Assembly: GCA_016719485.1 (NCBI GenBank)
Contig: JADJZB010000021.1
Location: 186,001-250,000, forward strand
Direction: 5' to 3'
From: Holophagales bacterium
GTDB lineage: Bacteria > Acidobacteriota > Thermoanaerobaculia > UBA5066
DNA length: 64,000 bases
A model generated the notes under the pieces. It did no database searches, was not told the DNA's origin, and saw only the letters and a program-made list of their open reading frames with translations. Shown piece after piece: positions 27,522 to 36,247 of the stretch (its first letter is position 1; each line of letters starts with the position of its first letter). The translations under genes and the position numbers were made by a program.

Positions 27522-28724
27522 TTGGGTTTCGTCACCGTCCCGGCGGCCGCCGAGCACTACCGGCAGGGCCGCTTCGTCATCATCGCCGACGACCAGGACC
27601 GCGAGAACGAGGGAGACCTCTGCCTCGCAGCCGAGCACGTCACCGCCGAAGCCGTCAACTTCATGGCCCGCGAGGGACGCGGGCTCGTCTGCGTCTCCCT
27701 CACCGAGGAGCGCTGCGACGAGCTCGGCCTCGCCCCGATGGTCGAGGAGAACACGTCGAGCTACGGCACGGCCTTCACCGTTTCCGTCGAGGCGCGCGGC
27801 AAGACGACGACCGGCATCTCGGCCGCCGACAGGGCCCAGACGGTTCGGACGCTCGTCGATCCGCGGAGCAAGCCTCACGACCTGCTCCGGCCCGGGCACA
27901 TGTTCCCGCTCAGGGCCCGCAAGGGGGGCGTCCTGAAGCGGGCGGGCCACACCGAGGCCTCGATCGACCTGGCGCGGATCGCGGGCCTCATGCCTGCGGC
28001 CGTCATCTGCGAGATCCTGAACGATGACGGCGCGATGGCCCGCGTACCGGACCTCCTGCGCTTCTCGGAGCAGCACGGCATCCCCCTCGTCTCGGTGGCC
28101 GACATCATCCGGCACCGGATGCACCACGAGAGGCTCATCCAGCGCGTCGCCTCGCCCAGCCTCCCGACCCGCAACGGCGACTTCCGCGTCATCGCCTACC
28201 GCTCCGACTTGACGAACGAGGAGCACCTCGCGCTCGTCAAGGGAGAGATCTCCGAGGACGACCCGATCCTCGTCCGCGTCCACTCCGCCTGCCTGACGGG
28301 CGACGTGTTCGGGTCGGCGAGGTGCGACTGCGGGGAGCAGCTCAACCTCGCCCTCGAGATGATCGCCCGCGAAGGGAAGGGGGTCCTCCTGTACCTCCTC
28401 CAGGAAGGGCGCGGCATCGGCCTTCTCAACAAGCTGCGCGCCTACGACCTGCAGGACCAGGGGATGGACACGGTCGCCGCCAACGAGGCGCTCGGCTTCG
28501 CGTCCGACGTCCGCGACTACGGCATCGGCTGCCAGATCCTCCGGGACCTCGGCGTGAAGAAGATGCGTCTCCTGACGAACAACCCCTCCAAGTACGTCGC
28601 CCTCGACGGCTTCGGCCTCGAGATCGTCGAGCGGGTCTCTCTCGAGATCCCGCCGACCGATTCGACGCGGGGGTACCTGTCGGTCAAGAAGGCGAAGATG
28701 GGGCACCTCCTCAAGCTGGTGTAG
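27522..28724 (+). CDS. ribBA: RibBA: 3,4-dihydroxy-2-butanone-4-phosphate synthase / GTP cyclohydrolase II
   Basis: Two entry steps of riboflavin synthesis on one chain (400 aa). The N-terminal RibB part has the acidic metal-binding DDQDRENEGDLCLAAEHV, GTAFTVSVEA, RPGHMFPL and GHTEASIDLARIAGL. The C-terminal RibA part has VRVHSACLTGDVFGSARCDC (zinc cysteines), LLQEGRGIGLLNKL and YDLQDQGMDTVAAN. The TTG start at 27522 is chosen because GGGAGG lies about 8 nt upstream; the in-frame TTG at 27501 has none. The gene heads a run that continues into molybdenum-cofactor genes, both being GTP-derived cofactor pathways. Confidence 0.95.
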   Translation: MGFVTVPAAAEHYRQGRFVIIADDQDRENEGDLCLAAEHVTAEAVNFMAREGRGLVCVSLTEERCDELGLAPMVEENTSSYGTAFTVSVEARGKTTTGISAADRAQTVRTLVDPRSKPHDLLRPGHMFPLRARKGGVLKRAGHTEASIDLARIAGLMPAAVICEILNDDGAMARVPDLLRFSEQHGIPLVSVADIIRHRMHHERLIQRVASPSLPTRNGDFRVIAYRSDLTNEEHLALVKGEISEDDPILVRVHSACLTGDVFGSARCDCGEQLNLALEMIAREGKGVLLYLLQEGRGIGLLNKLRAYDLQDQGMDTVAANEALGFASDVRDYGIGCQILRDLGVKKMRLLTNNPSKYVALDGFGLEIVERVSLEIPPTDSTRGYLSVKKAKMGHLLKLV

Positions 28725-28738
28725 GGCAGACCGCCGCA

Positions 28739-29329
28739 GTGGCGTACGGCTTCGTCCTCGTCGGAGGTCTCTCGACGCGCATGGGGCGCGACAAGGCGCT
28801 CCTCCCGCTGGGAGGCGTCCCGATGGCGCTCCTTCAGGCGCGCAAGCTCGAGCGGATCTGCGGCCGTGTCGCGTTCGTGGGAAAGGACCCGGCGGCACTC
28901 GCGACGCTCGGGTTTCCCTTCGTGGCCGATCTCGCGGCCGAGAGGGCGGCCCTCCACGGTCTCGTCGCGGCGCTCGAGTGGAGCCCGGACGAGCTGACGG
29001 TGGTCCTCGCCGCCGACGTGCCCCGGGTCCCCGAAGCTCTCCTGTCGGGGCTCCTGGCGCGTCTCGCGTCGTCCGGCGCGCCTGCCGTCGTTCCCTTCGA
29101 TGCCGGGCACCCGCAGCCCCTGTGCGCGGCCTGGTCGCGCAGCGCGCTGCCCGCGCTCCGCCTCGCCGTCGCCGAGGGCGATCTCTCGCTGCGCCGGGTC
29201 GTCGAGGCGACCCGTGCCCTCGTCCTCTCCGAGGAGGAGACGGCGCTCCTGCCGGGTTTCGTGCCCGGGGCCTTCCGAAACGTCAACACCCCGGAGGAGT
29301 ACCGTGCCGTCGAAGAAGAGAACGCCTGA
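28739..29329 (+). CDS. mobA: Molybdenum cofactor guanylyltransferase
   Basis: Attaches GMP to molybdopterin to form the MGD cofactor. The 196-aa nucleotidyltransferase begins AYGFVLVGGLSTRMGRDKAL, the family signature loop, followed by LPLGGVPM, VVLAADVPRVPEALL (metal-binding Asp) and the C-terminal FRNVNTPEEY. The GTG start at 28739 lies 14 nt after ribBA. The 3' end overlaps moaC by 26 nt. Confidence 0.9.
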   Translation: MAYGFVLVGGLSTRMGRDKALLPLGGVPMALLQARKLERICGRVAFVGKDPAALATLGFPFVADLAAERAALHGLVAALEWSPDELTVVLAADVPRVPEALLSGLLARLASSGAPAVVPFDAGHPQPLCAAWSRSALPALRLAVAEGDLSLRRVVEATRALVLSEEETALLPGFVPGAFRNVNTPEEYRAVEEENA

Positions 29330-29831
29330 GCTGACGCACCTCGATGCCGAGGGCGCGGCGCGGATGGTCGACGTTTCCGGCAAGGCGGCGTCGGTGCGGA
29401 CGGCGACGGCCCGGGCCGTCGTCACCATGGGGCCGGTCGCGTGGTCGGCGCTCGACGCCTCCGAGAACCGCAAGGGGGACGCCCTCGCCGTCGCCCGCCT
29501 CGCGGGGATACAGGCGGCAAAGCGGGCTTCGGACTGGATCCCCCTCTGTCACCCGCTCGTCTTCGACGGCGTCGACGTCGCCTTGACGCGCCGCGCTCGG
29601 ACCCGGAGCGTGGAGATCGTCGCCTCGGTGCGAGGGACCGGGAAGACCGGGTACGAGATGGAGGCGATGGTCGCGGCGGCCGCGGCGGCGCTCACGGTCT
29701 ACGACATGTGCAAGGGAGCGGAGAAGGGAATCGTCGTCGGGCCGATCGAGCTCGTGTCGAAGACCGGCGGCAAGAGCGGCGACTGGATTCGCCAGGCCGA
29801 CGCCGTCCAGCGGCCCCGCCGGGGCCGCTGA
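29304..29831 (+). CDS. moaC: Cyclic pyranopterin monophosphate synthase
   Basis: Second step of molybdenum-cofactor synthesis after MoaA. The 175-aa protein is a clear MoaC: LTHLDAEGAARMVDVSGK, NRKGDALAVARLAGIQAAKR, DWIPLCHPLVFDGV, and the catalytic stretch GKTGYEMEAMVAAAAAALTV with YDMCKGAEKGIVVG. The GTG start at 29304 is placed by GGAGGAG (29292-29298) and lies inside the 3' end of mobA. No moaA is visible in the window. Confidence 0.95.
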   Translation: MPSKKRTPELTHLDAEGAARMVDVSGKAASVRTATARAVVTMGPVAWSALDASENRKGDALAVARLAGIQAAKRASDWIPLCHPLVFDGVDVALTRRARTRSVEIVASVRGTGKTGYEMEAMVAAAAAALTVYDMCKGAEKGIVVGPIELVSKTGGKSGDWIRQADAVQRPRRGR

Positions 29832-29837
29832 TCCCGG

Positions 29838-30857
29838 CTACTCCCCGCCCGTCTCGAACGGTTCCGTTGCGGCTTCGAACAGCGCCGGCAGGACGGCGGC
29901 CACGGGGAGGAGCGCGAGGCGGTCCCACGTCCAGGTGACGAGCCACGTCACGTCGGGGCGCGCAAATGCGAACGACGCGAGGAGGAGTCCGGCGAAGACC
30001 CCGGCTCCGAGGAAGAGCGGCCGGCGGGCCCTCCGGACCCCGGGCGCCAGGGCCAGGAGAAGCGCGGCGCCCAGCAGCCACGGCAGCGCGGGGAGGAGGG
30101 CCACCTCGCCGAGCGCCGCCATCGCCTGAAGGGGCTTCGACGGTTGGAACGCGGCGAGCCCGAAGTCGGCGAGTCCCGAAACGCCGTGGGCGGAGCGGTA
30201 GACGGACCAGGGAAGGGCTCCGAGGCCGAACCCCGTGCCGGCGACGATCGCGGCGTCTCGAAGTCGGCGGTCGGCCGCGAGGAGGCCTGCGACGACGATG
30301 AGGACGAGAACTCCTTCCTGCTTCGTCAGGGAGGCGAGGGCCAGGAGGAGTCCTGCGGCAACCGGTGTGAACGGCGTGGGCACGGGGCTCTCGAGCAGGA
30401 AGACTGCCGCCAGGACGAGGACGAGCAGGAGCGATTCGGCATACCCGGTGTACGCCGCGGTCTGGAAGTAGGGGAGCAGGGTCACCGATGCAGCGGCGAG
30501 GAGGCGAGCGGGAAGCGCAGCGCGCGTCCTGGCGAGCGTCAGCCCGGCGGCGAGGGCCAGGAGGAACGGGCGCAGGAGAGTCAGGAGGAGCTCGTCGTAT
30601 CGCCCGAGGAGCTTTGCGGTACCCGCGAGGGCGAGGGGCCAGAGCGGTGGGTACTCGGGGTGGGAGAACTCGCCCGCCGGATCGACGCGGAAGACGGCCG
30701 AGAGCTCTCCCGAAGAGTGGATCGCCCTCGCCTTCAGGCCCCAGACCGCGAGGTAGTCACCGAGCGAAAGGGGCTGGCGGAGGGCAAGAAACGTCGCCGA
30801 AGCGAAGCCCAGGGAAAGCAGGAGCGCGGCCGCCAGGGTCAGGAGTCGCCGCCTCAT
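29838..30857 (-). CDS. Polytopic membrane protein, glycosyltransferase-like (GT39/GT-C type)
   Basis: About 339 aa with roughly nine hydrophobic helices. After the first helix an extracytoplasmic loop contains EFSHPEYPPLWPLALAGTA. The acidic/aromatic HPEYPPLWP pattern is typical of polyprenyl-phosphate-sugar-dependent (GT-C) glycosyltransferases. Later loops include SLTKQEGVLVLIVVAGLLAAD and LPWSVYRSAHGVSGL, again GT-C-like. The acceptor is unknown. ATG 30857 overlaps the stop of the upstream minus-strand gene (ATGA). This two-gene unit runs opposite to the flanking cofactor genes. Confidence 0.7.
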   Translation of the reverse strand: MRRRLLTLAAALLLSLGFASATFLALRQPLSLGDYLAVWGLKARAIHSSGELSAVFRVDPAGEFSHPEYPPLWPLALAGTAKLLGRYDELLLTLLRPFLLALAAGLTLARTRAALPARLLAAASVTLLPYFQTAAYTGYAESLLLVLVLAAVFLLESPVPTPFTPVAAGLLLALASLTKQEGVLVLIVVAGLLAADRRLRDAAIVAGTGFGLGALPWSVYRSAHGVSGLADFGLAAFQPSKPLQAMAALGEVALLPALPWLLGAALLLALAPGVRRARRPLFLGAGVFAGLLLASFAFARPDVTWLVTWTWDRLALLPVAAVLPALFEAATEPFETGGE

Positions 30858-31252
30858 CGCGGCGGGACTCCGGCCGGGGACGGCAGGAGCTTTACCTCGG
30901 CCCCCCTTCCCGGCACCAGAAAGACCCGGCGGGGTGCAAGGACGTAGGATGCCTTGCGCCTCAACCGTTCGCCCACATCGGAGGGGACGAGCGGTCCGAC
31001 GGACAGGACGGCATCCATTTCGGGTGGCCACGTCGAGGCGATCCTCATGGCGTCGGCAGCGAACACGGCGTCCCGGGCCAGGCCCGGGGCGTTGAGCAGG
31101 CGCCCCCGCGGTCCCGCGTTCCAGAACCGGCCCGCCATGGCGAGAGAATCGGAAAAGGGGAGATCCTGCGCCGCGGCGCCCGCCAGGAGCGTCAGCATTC
31201 CCGTTCCGATGAGGACGGCGGCGAGGAGTCGGCGGGCCCGGAGGGGAATCAC
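30854..31252 (-). CDS. Small exported or membrane-anchored protein of unknown function
   Basis: 132 aa. It starts with GTG at 31252 and has an N-terminal hydrophobic segment (LLAAVLIGTGMLTLLAGAAAQ) that could be a signal peptide cleaved after AAA. The mature part is short, with IASTWPPEMDAVLSVGPLVP and RKASYVLAPRRVFLVPGRGA. No family recognised. Its stop overlaps the start of the GT-C-like membrane protein, so the two are translationally coupled and probably act together. A TACAAT -10 box (31277-31272, minus strand) lies 19 nt upstream of the start. Confidence 0.65.
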   Translation of the reverse strand: MIPLRARRLLAAVLIGTGMLTLLAGAAAQDLPFSDSLAMAGRFWNAGPRGRLLNAPGLARDAVFAADAMRIASTWPPEMDAVLSVGPLVPSDVGERLRRKASYVLAPRRVFLVPGRGAEVKLLPSPAGVPPR

Positions 31253-31271
31253 GTCGCGAGGTTCCGTGACG

Positions 31272-31277
31272 ATTGTA
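31272..31277 (-). promoter_or_regulatory. Putative -10 box (TACAAT) for the exported/GT-C gene pair
   Basis: TACAAT on the minus strand, 19 nt upstream of the GTG at 31252. It is divergent from the TAGAAT box at 31287. Confidence 0.4.
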
Positions 31278-31286
31278 GAGACCCCC

Positions 31287-31292
31287 TAGAAT
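31287..31292 (+). promoter_or_regulatory. Putative -10 box (TAGAAT) upstream of the mogA leader ORF
   Basis: TAGAAT ends 6 nt before the ATG at 31299, the same spacing as at relA. No Shine-Dalgarno is seen. Confidence 0.4.
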
Positions 31293-31298
31293 CCCGGA

Positions 31299-31367
31299 AT
31301 GTCCGAGGCCGCCTTTCATCCGCACTCCGTCGAACCGACACCCGGCTCCCGCGGGGCGGGCGCATGA
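31299..31367 (+). CDS. Possible 22-codon leader peptide translationally coupled to mogA
   Basis: ATG at 31299 opens a 22-residue frame (Ser/Pro/Gly/Ala-rich, two His) whose TGA overlaps the ATG of mogA (ATGA at 31364-31367). The start lies 6 nt after a -10-like TAGAAT, so a leaderless transcript would begin here. mogA itself has no obvious Shine-Dalgarno (GCGGGGCGGGCGC), which makes coupling from this small ORF plausible. It could equally be chance. Confidence 0.35.
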   Translation: MSEAAFHPHSVEPTPGSRGAGA

Positions 31368-31882
31368 ACGCGCCCCTCGGGGTTGCCGTCCTGACCGTCT
31401 CCGACCGCTCTTTCCGGGGCGAGCGGGAAGACCGGGGCGGCCCCGCCGTGGCGGACGCGGCCAGGAGCCTCCTCGGAGCGGACGTGGTCGAGCTCCTGGT
31501 CGTTCCCGACGAGAAAGACGACATCGCCTGGAACCTGACGCGCCTGGCCGACAACGTCCGCGTCGACCTCGTCTTGACGACGGGCGGGACCGGCATCTCG
31601 GAACGTGACGTCACGCCCGAGGCGACGCGGGCCGTGATCACCCGGGAGCTTCCCGGTCTTGGCGAGGCGATGAGGGCCGCGAGCCGGACCGCGCTCCCGA
31701 CGGCGATGCTTTCGCGCCAGGTCGCGGGAATTCGCGGGAAGACGCTCGTCGTCAACCTGCCCGGGTCACCGCGGGGAGCGGTCGAGTGCCTCGAGGCGAT
31801 CGCCGCAGCCCTCCCGCACGCCGTCGCGATGCTGCGAGGAGATGCTCCCGACGCGCACCCGGCCCGGGATCCGCGGTCCTGA
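31364..31882 (+). CDS. mogA: Molybdopterin adenylyltransferase (MogA/MoaB family)
   Basis: Adenylates molybdopterin before molybdenum insertion. The 172-aa protein has the family core: VAVLTVSDRSFRGEREDRGG, the substrate loop VDLVLTTGGTGISERDVTPE and GKTLVVNLPGSPRGAVECL. The mid-protein stretch ELPGLGEAMRAAS is also typical. MogA and MoaB cannot be separated with confidence from sequence alone. The stop overlaps a possible CTG start of the next gene. Confidence 0.9.
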   Translation: MNAPLGVAVLTVSDRSFRGEREDRGGPAVADAARSLLGADVVELLVVPDEKDDIAWNLTRLADNVRVDLVLTTGGTGISERDVTPEATRAVITRELPGLGEAMRAASRTALPTAMLSRQVAGIRGKTLVVNLPGSPRGAVECLEAIAAALPHAVAMLRGDAPDAHPARDPRS

Positions 31883-31908
31883 AGCACGACGCCGGGATTC
31901 GCTCGCGC

Positions 31909-32868
31909 GTGACGGTCGCCCACCGCTTCGGAACGCCGATCGCCTTGTCCGTCGGGCTTGGCGCCGCGCTTCTCGCCGCGATACTTCCCGCCCGCGCGGC
32001 GCCGCGCGCCGTGGAGACCCAGGTCGCCGAATCCGTCCGTCGGATCCTCAGACTCTCGACGGGACGGGTCGAGACGGTGCCGCTCGAGGACTACGTTGCG
32101 GCGGTCCTCCCCGCCGAGATCGGCGGAAGGGCTCCCGCGGCCGCGCTCGAGGCCCAGGCCGTCGCGGCCCGCTCCTACGCCGTCGCCCGCAAGTCCCGTC
32201 ACGCGGACCGGGAGGCCGACCTCTGCGACGGCGTCCACTGCCAGGTCTTCGCGGGCCTCTCCCGGGCGACCGATGCGACCCGGCGCGCGGCCGGCGCGAC
32301 GCGTGGACTGGTCCTCGTCCAGGGCGGGCGCGTCATCGCCGCCCCGTTTCACGCCGTCTGCGGCGGGCGCACGGCGCGGCCGGCGACCGTCTGGGACGAC
32401 GAGGAGACGCCGGACCTCGTTCCGGTCGAGGACGACGCCTGCCTCGGGTCACCGGGGGCGCGGTGGACGTTCTTCCTCCCGAGGGGACAGCTCCCTTCTC
32501 TCGTGGCGCGGCTGGGGTTCCCCGAGGCGCGATTCCTCGAGGTCTGGGCGCACGGGGACGACGCGAGGGTCTCGGCGCTGCGCCTCGCGGCACCGGGCGG
32601 CCGGTCGCTCGTCGTCCGCGCGTTCGACGTGAGGGCACGGGCCTCGGAGATCTGGGGCTGGAGCTCCCTGCGGTCGACCGACTTCGAGATCGAGGAGCGG
32701 CCGGCGGGGTACGTCTTCGCGGGGCGCGGGACCGGGCATGGAGCCGGACTCTGCCAGGCGGGGGCGATCGCGAGGGCGCGGCGGGGGGAGAGCCGCGAGG
32801 CCATCCTCGCGCATTACTATCGAGGAGTCGCCACGGTGCCGCTCGACTCCGTGGGACCACCGCGATGA
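31909..32868 (+). CDS. Exported SpoIID/LytB-domain protein (probable peptidoglycan lytic enzyme)
   Basis: 319 aa from GTG 31909 with a signal peptide (hydrophobic LSVGLGAALLAAIL, likely cleavage after ARA). The SpoIID domain shows VPLEDYVAAVLPAEIGGRAP with the candidate catalytic Glu, LEAQAVAARSYAVA, CDGVHCQVFAG, TRGLVLVQGGRVIAAPFHAVCGG, and the C-terminal GRGTGHGAGLCQAGAIARA. SpoIID proteins cleave denuded glycan strands. An earlier in-frame CTG at 31879 forms a CTGA overlap with the mogA stop and is an alternative start. The stop overlaps the ATG of the next gene, coupling it to a second cell-wall enzyme domain. Confidence 0.87.
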   Translation: MTVAHRFGTPIALSVGLGAALLAAILPARAAPRAVETQVAESVRRILRLSTGRVETVPLEDYVAAVLPAEIGGRAPAAALEAQAVAARSYAVARKSRHADREADLCDGVHCQVFAGLSRATDATRRAAGATRGLVLVQGGRVIAAPFHAVCGGRTARPATVWDDEETPDLVPVEDDACLGSPGARWTFFLPRGQLPSLVARLGFPEARFLEVWAHGDDARVSALRLAAPGGRSLVVRAFDVRARASEIWGWSSLRSTDFEIEERPAGYVFAGRGTGHGAGLCQAGAIARARRGESREAILAHYYRGVATVPLDSVGPPR

Positions 32869-34568
32869 AGACAGCACCCCTCCTCACCGGTCTCGACGTC
32901 CTCCTCGAGGACCCGTCCCCGCTGCGCGGCCGCCGTCTCGGCCTCGTCGCGAACCCGGCCTCGGTGACGTCGCGCTTCGTCCCGACGGCCCGCGCGCTCC
33001 TCGGTGCCGGTCTCGACGTCCGTGTCCTCTTCGGACCGGAGCACGGCCTCACGGGCGCCGTCCAGGACATGCTCGCGGTCGGCGACGCCGACACGCCATC
33101 CGGGAGGATCCCCGTCGTCTCGCTCTACGGCGAACGCTTCGAGGACCTCTCCCCGCGTCCGGAGCACCTCGTCGCCCTCGACGCCGTCGTCTGCGATCTC
33201 CCCGACGTCGGCTCGCGCTACTACACGTTCATATGGACCACGGCGCTCGTCATGAAGGCGTGCGCGGCCAGGGGACTGCCGGTCATCGTCCTCGACCGGC
33301 CGAACCCGCTCGGTGGATTCCAGGTCGAAGGGAACCTCCCCGAGGAACGGCTCCTCTCGTTCGTCGGGCTCTGGCCCGTCCCGCCGCGCCACGGCATGAC
33401 GCCGGGGGAGATCGCACGTTACGTGAACGACGAGTTCGCGTTCGGCTGCGACCTGACCGTCGTCGCGATGAAGGTCGCGGGGAGCCGGGGCGCCGCCTCC
33501 CGCAACCGTGTCGGCGAGAATCCGGCCTGGGTCCTCCCTTCGCCGAACATGCCGTCGCGCGAGACCGCGCTCGTCTACCCCGGGATGTGCCTCCTGGAAG
33601 GGACGAACCTCTCCGAGGCGCGCGGTACGACGCACCCGTTCGAGATCGTCGGCGCGCCGTGGCTCGACGCGGAGGTCGCCGCGGATCGCGCGAACGCGTT
33701 GGGCCTGCCGGGCGTCGTTTTCCGGCCGCACGTTTTCCGTCCCACGTTCCACAAGTTCGCGGGCCAGGATTGCGGCGGTGTCCAGCTGCACGTCGCGGAC
33801 GAGGAATCCTTCCGCCCGTACGAGACGGGCCTCCGCCTCGTGAAGCTCCTCAGGGATCTCGACCCGTCCCGCTTCCGCTGGCGGACGGAAGCCTACGAGT
33901 ACCGCAGCGACGTCCCGGCGGTTGACCTCCTCGCGGGGACCGCGATCTACCGGGAGCTCGTCGACGCCGGGGAGAGCCTCGATTCCTGGATCGCCACGTT
34001 TCCCTCGGACGTCGCCCGCTTCGCGCCGGTGAGGGAGAAGAGTCTCCTCTACCGGGAGGGCCCCCCGAGGATCCACGTCGTCGGTGCCCACAAGTCGGGG
34101 AAGACGACCCTCGCCTCCGGCCTCATCCGCGCGCTCGCCGCGCGGGGCCTCTCGGTCGGGTCGGTCAAGCACACGCGGGACGAGTACGAGACCGACGCCC
34201 CGGGGAAGGACTCGCAGCAGCACTTCTCCGCCGGGGCGAATCCCGCCGTCCTCCTCACGGGCTGCCGGAGCGGTGTCCACGCGCGGCACAGAGGGGCGCC
34301 GTCGCTGGTCGGAGTGATCGCCCGCGAGATGCCGCACGTCGACGTCGTCGTCGTCGAAGGCTTCCGGGACGAGCCCGGGCCGAAGGTCGAGGTCTGTCGC
34401 GCGGCGACCGGGAGGGACCCGGTCGCGGCCGGCGACGGGGGCGTTCTGGCGGTGCTGACCGACCGGGAGACGTCCCACGCCTCCTCGATCCCACGGCTTC
34501 CCCTCGGCGACGTCGAGGCGCTCGTCGCGATCGTCGTCGACGCCCTCGGACTCGGAGGCGGGGAGTGA
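32865..34568 (+). CDS. Fusion: NamZ-type exo-N-acetylmuramidase (DUF1343) plus MobB
   Basis: 567 aa in one uninterrupted frame. Residues 1 to about 395 are DUF1343/NamZ, which releases N-acetylmuramic acid from peptidoglycan fragments: GLVANPASVT, FGPEHGLTGAVQD with the conserved Glu, DLPDVGSRYYTFIWT, LPSPNMPSRETALVYPG, and the usual C terminus KSLLYR. Residues about 400-567 are MobB, the GTP-binding adapter of MGD synthesis: HVVGAHKSGKTTLASGL (P-loop), GSVKHTRDEYETDAPGKDS, VVVVEGFRDEPGPKVEV. There is no signal peptide, so the protein is cytoplasmic. ATG 32865 overlaps the SpoIID stop, and the stop overlaps the next gene (GTGA). Confidence 0.9.
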   Translation: MKTAPLLTGLDVLLEDPSPLRGRRLGLVANPASVTSRFVPTARALLGAGLDVRVLFGPEHGLTGAVQDMLAVGDADTPSGRIPVVSLYGERFEDLSPRPEHLVALDAVVCDLPDVGSRYYTFIWTTALVMKACAARGLPVIVLDRPNPLGGFQVEGNLPEERLLSFVGLWPVPPRHGMTPGEIARYVNDEFAFGCDLTVVAMKVAGSRGAASRNRVGENPAWVLPSPNMPSRETALVYPGMCLLEGTNLSEARGTTHPFEIVGAPWLDAEVAADRANALGLPGVVFRPHVFRPTFHKFAGQDCGGVQLHVADEESFRPYETGLRLVKLLRDLDPSRFRWRTEAYEYRSDVPAVDLLAGTAIYRELVDAGESLDSWIATFPSDVARFAPVREKSLLYREGPPRIHVVGAHKSGKTTLASGLIRALAARGLSVGSVKHTRDEYETDAPGKDSQQHFSAGANPAVLLTGCRSGVHARHRGAPSLVGVIAREMPHVDVVVVEGFRDEPGPKVEVCRAATGRDPVAAGDGGVLAVLTDRETSHASSIPRLPLGDVEALVAIVVDALGLGGGE

Positions 34569-35517
34569 AGGCGATCCTCGTCCCCGTGCCGGGCGGTCCC
34601 GAGGCGCTCGTCTTCGGCCAGGCGCCGGAGCCTCGCGTCCGCGACGGCGAAGTCCTCGTCCGCGTCCGGGCGACCGCGGTGAACCGGGCCGATCTCCTCC
34701 AGGCTGCCGGGAAGTACCCGCCACCCGCCGGCGAATCGGAGATCCTCGGGCTCGAGGCGGCCGGGCTCGTCGAGGGGACGGAAGAGCGGGTCTGCTTCCT
34801 TCTCCCCGGCGGCGGCTACGCCGAGAGAGTTGCCGTGCCGCGCGGGATGCTGATGCCGATCCCCCCGAACCTGACCTTCGAGGAGGCCGCGGCGATTCCG
34901 GAGGCGTGGTTCACGGCGTACCTCAACCTCTTCCGCGAGGGAGGACTCGCCGCCGGGGAGGTCGTCCTCGTCCACGCCGCCGCCTCGGGCGTCGGCACGG
35001 CGGCGATCCAGCTCGCGAAGGACGCCGGGGCGAGCGTCGCGGCGACGGTGCGTTCCTCGTCGAAGGCGGAGCCTCTCGCCGCCCTGGGCGCGGACCTCGT
35101 CGTCGACACGACGACCGGCGGTTTTGCCGACGCGATCGAGGAGCGGTTCGGGAAGAGCTCCGTCGGTCTCGTCCTCGACCCGATCGGCGGACCGAGCCTC
35201 GCGCAGAACGTCCGCGTCATGGCCCGTTGCGGGCGCCTCGTCCTGATCGCCACGATGGGCGGAGGCTCGGCCGAGATCGACCTGCGGGCCGTCCTCACGA
35301 AGCGGCTGCGCATCGTCGGGTCGACCCTGCGCGCCCGGGCTCTCGCCGAGAAGATCGACCTGGCGGCGGCCTTCGTACGCGACGTCCTTCCCGGGTTCGC
35401 CAACGGGCGCTTCCGGCCTCTCGTCGACTCCGTCTTCCCGCTCGAGCAGGCGGCCGACGCGCACCGCCGGATGGCGCAGAACGCGAACGTCGGAAAGATC
35501 GTCCTGACGGTGGGCGC

Positions 35518-35521
<4 letters not shown>
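34565..35521 (+). CDS. Zinc-independent MDR-family quinone oxidoreductase
   Basis: 318 aa, NADPH-dependent. The N-terminal domain has VRVRATAVNRADLLQAAGKYPPP, as in PIG3/Qor-type enzymes, and lacks the catalytic zinc ligands of alcohol dehydrogenases. The Rossmann part has VHAAASGVGTAAIQLAKDAGA and LVLDPIGGPSLAQNV. The C-terminal VFPLEQAADAHRRMAQNANVG is standard. GTG 34565 overlaps the stop of the fusion gene, and its own stop overlaps gph, so the run from spoIID to gph is one coupled operon. Confidence 0.9.
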
Positions 35522-36237
<716 letters not shown>

Positions 36238-36247
36238 AATCCGGCGC

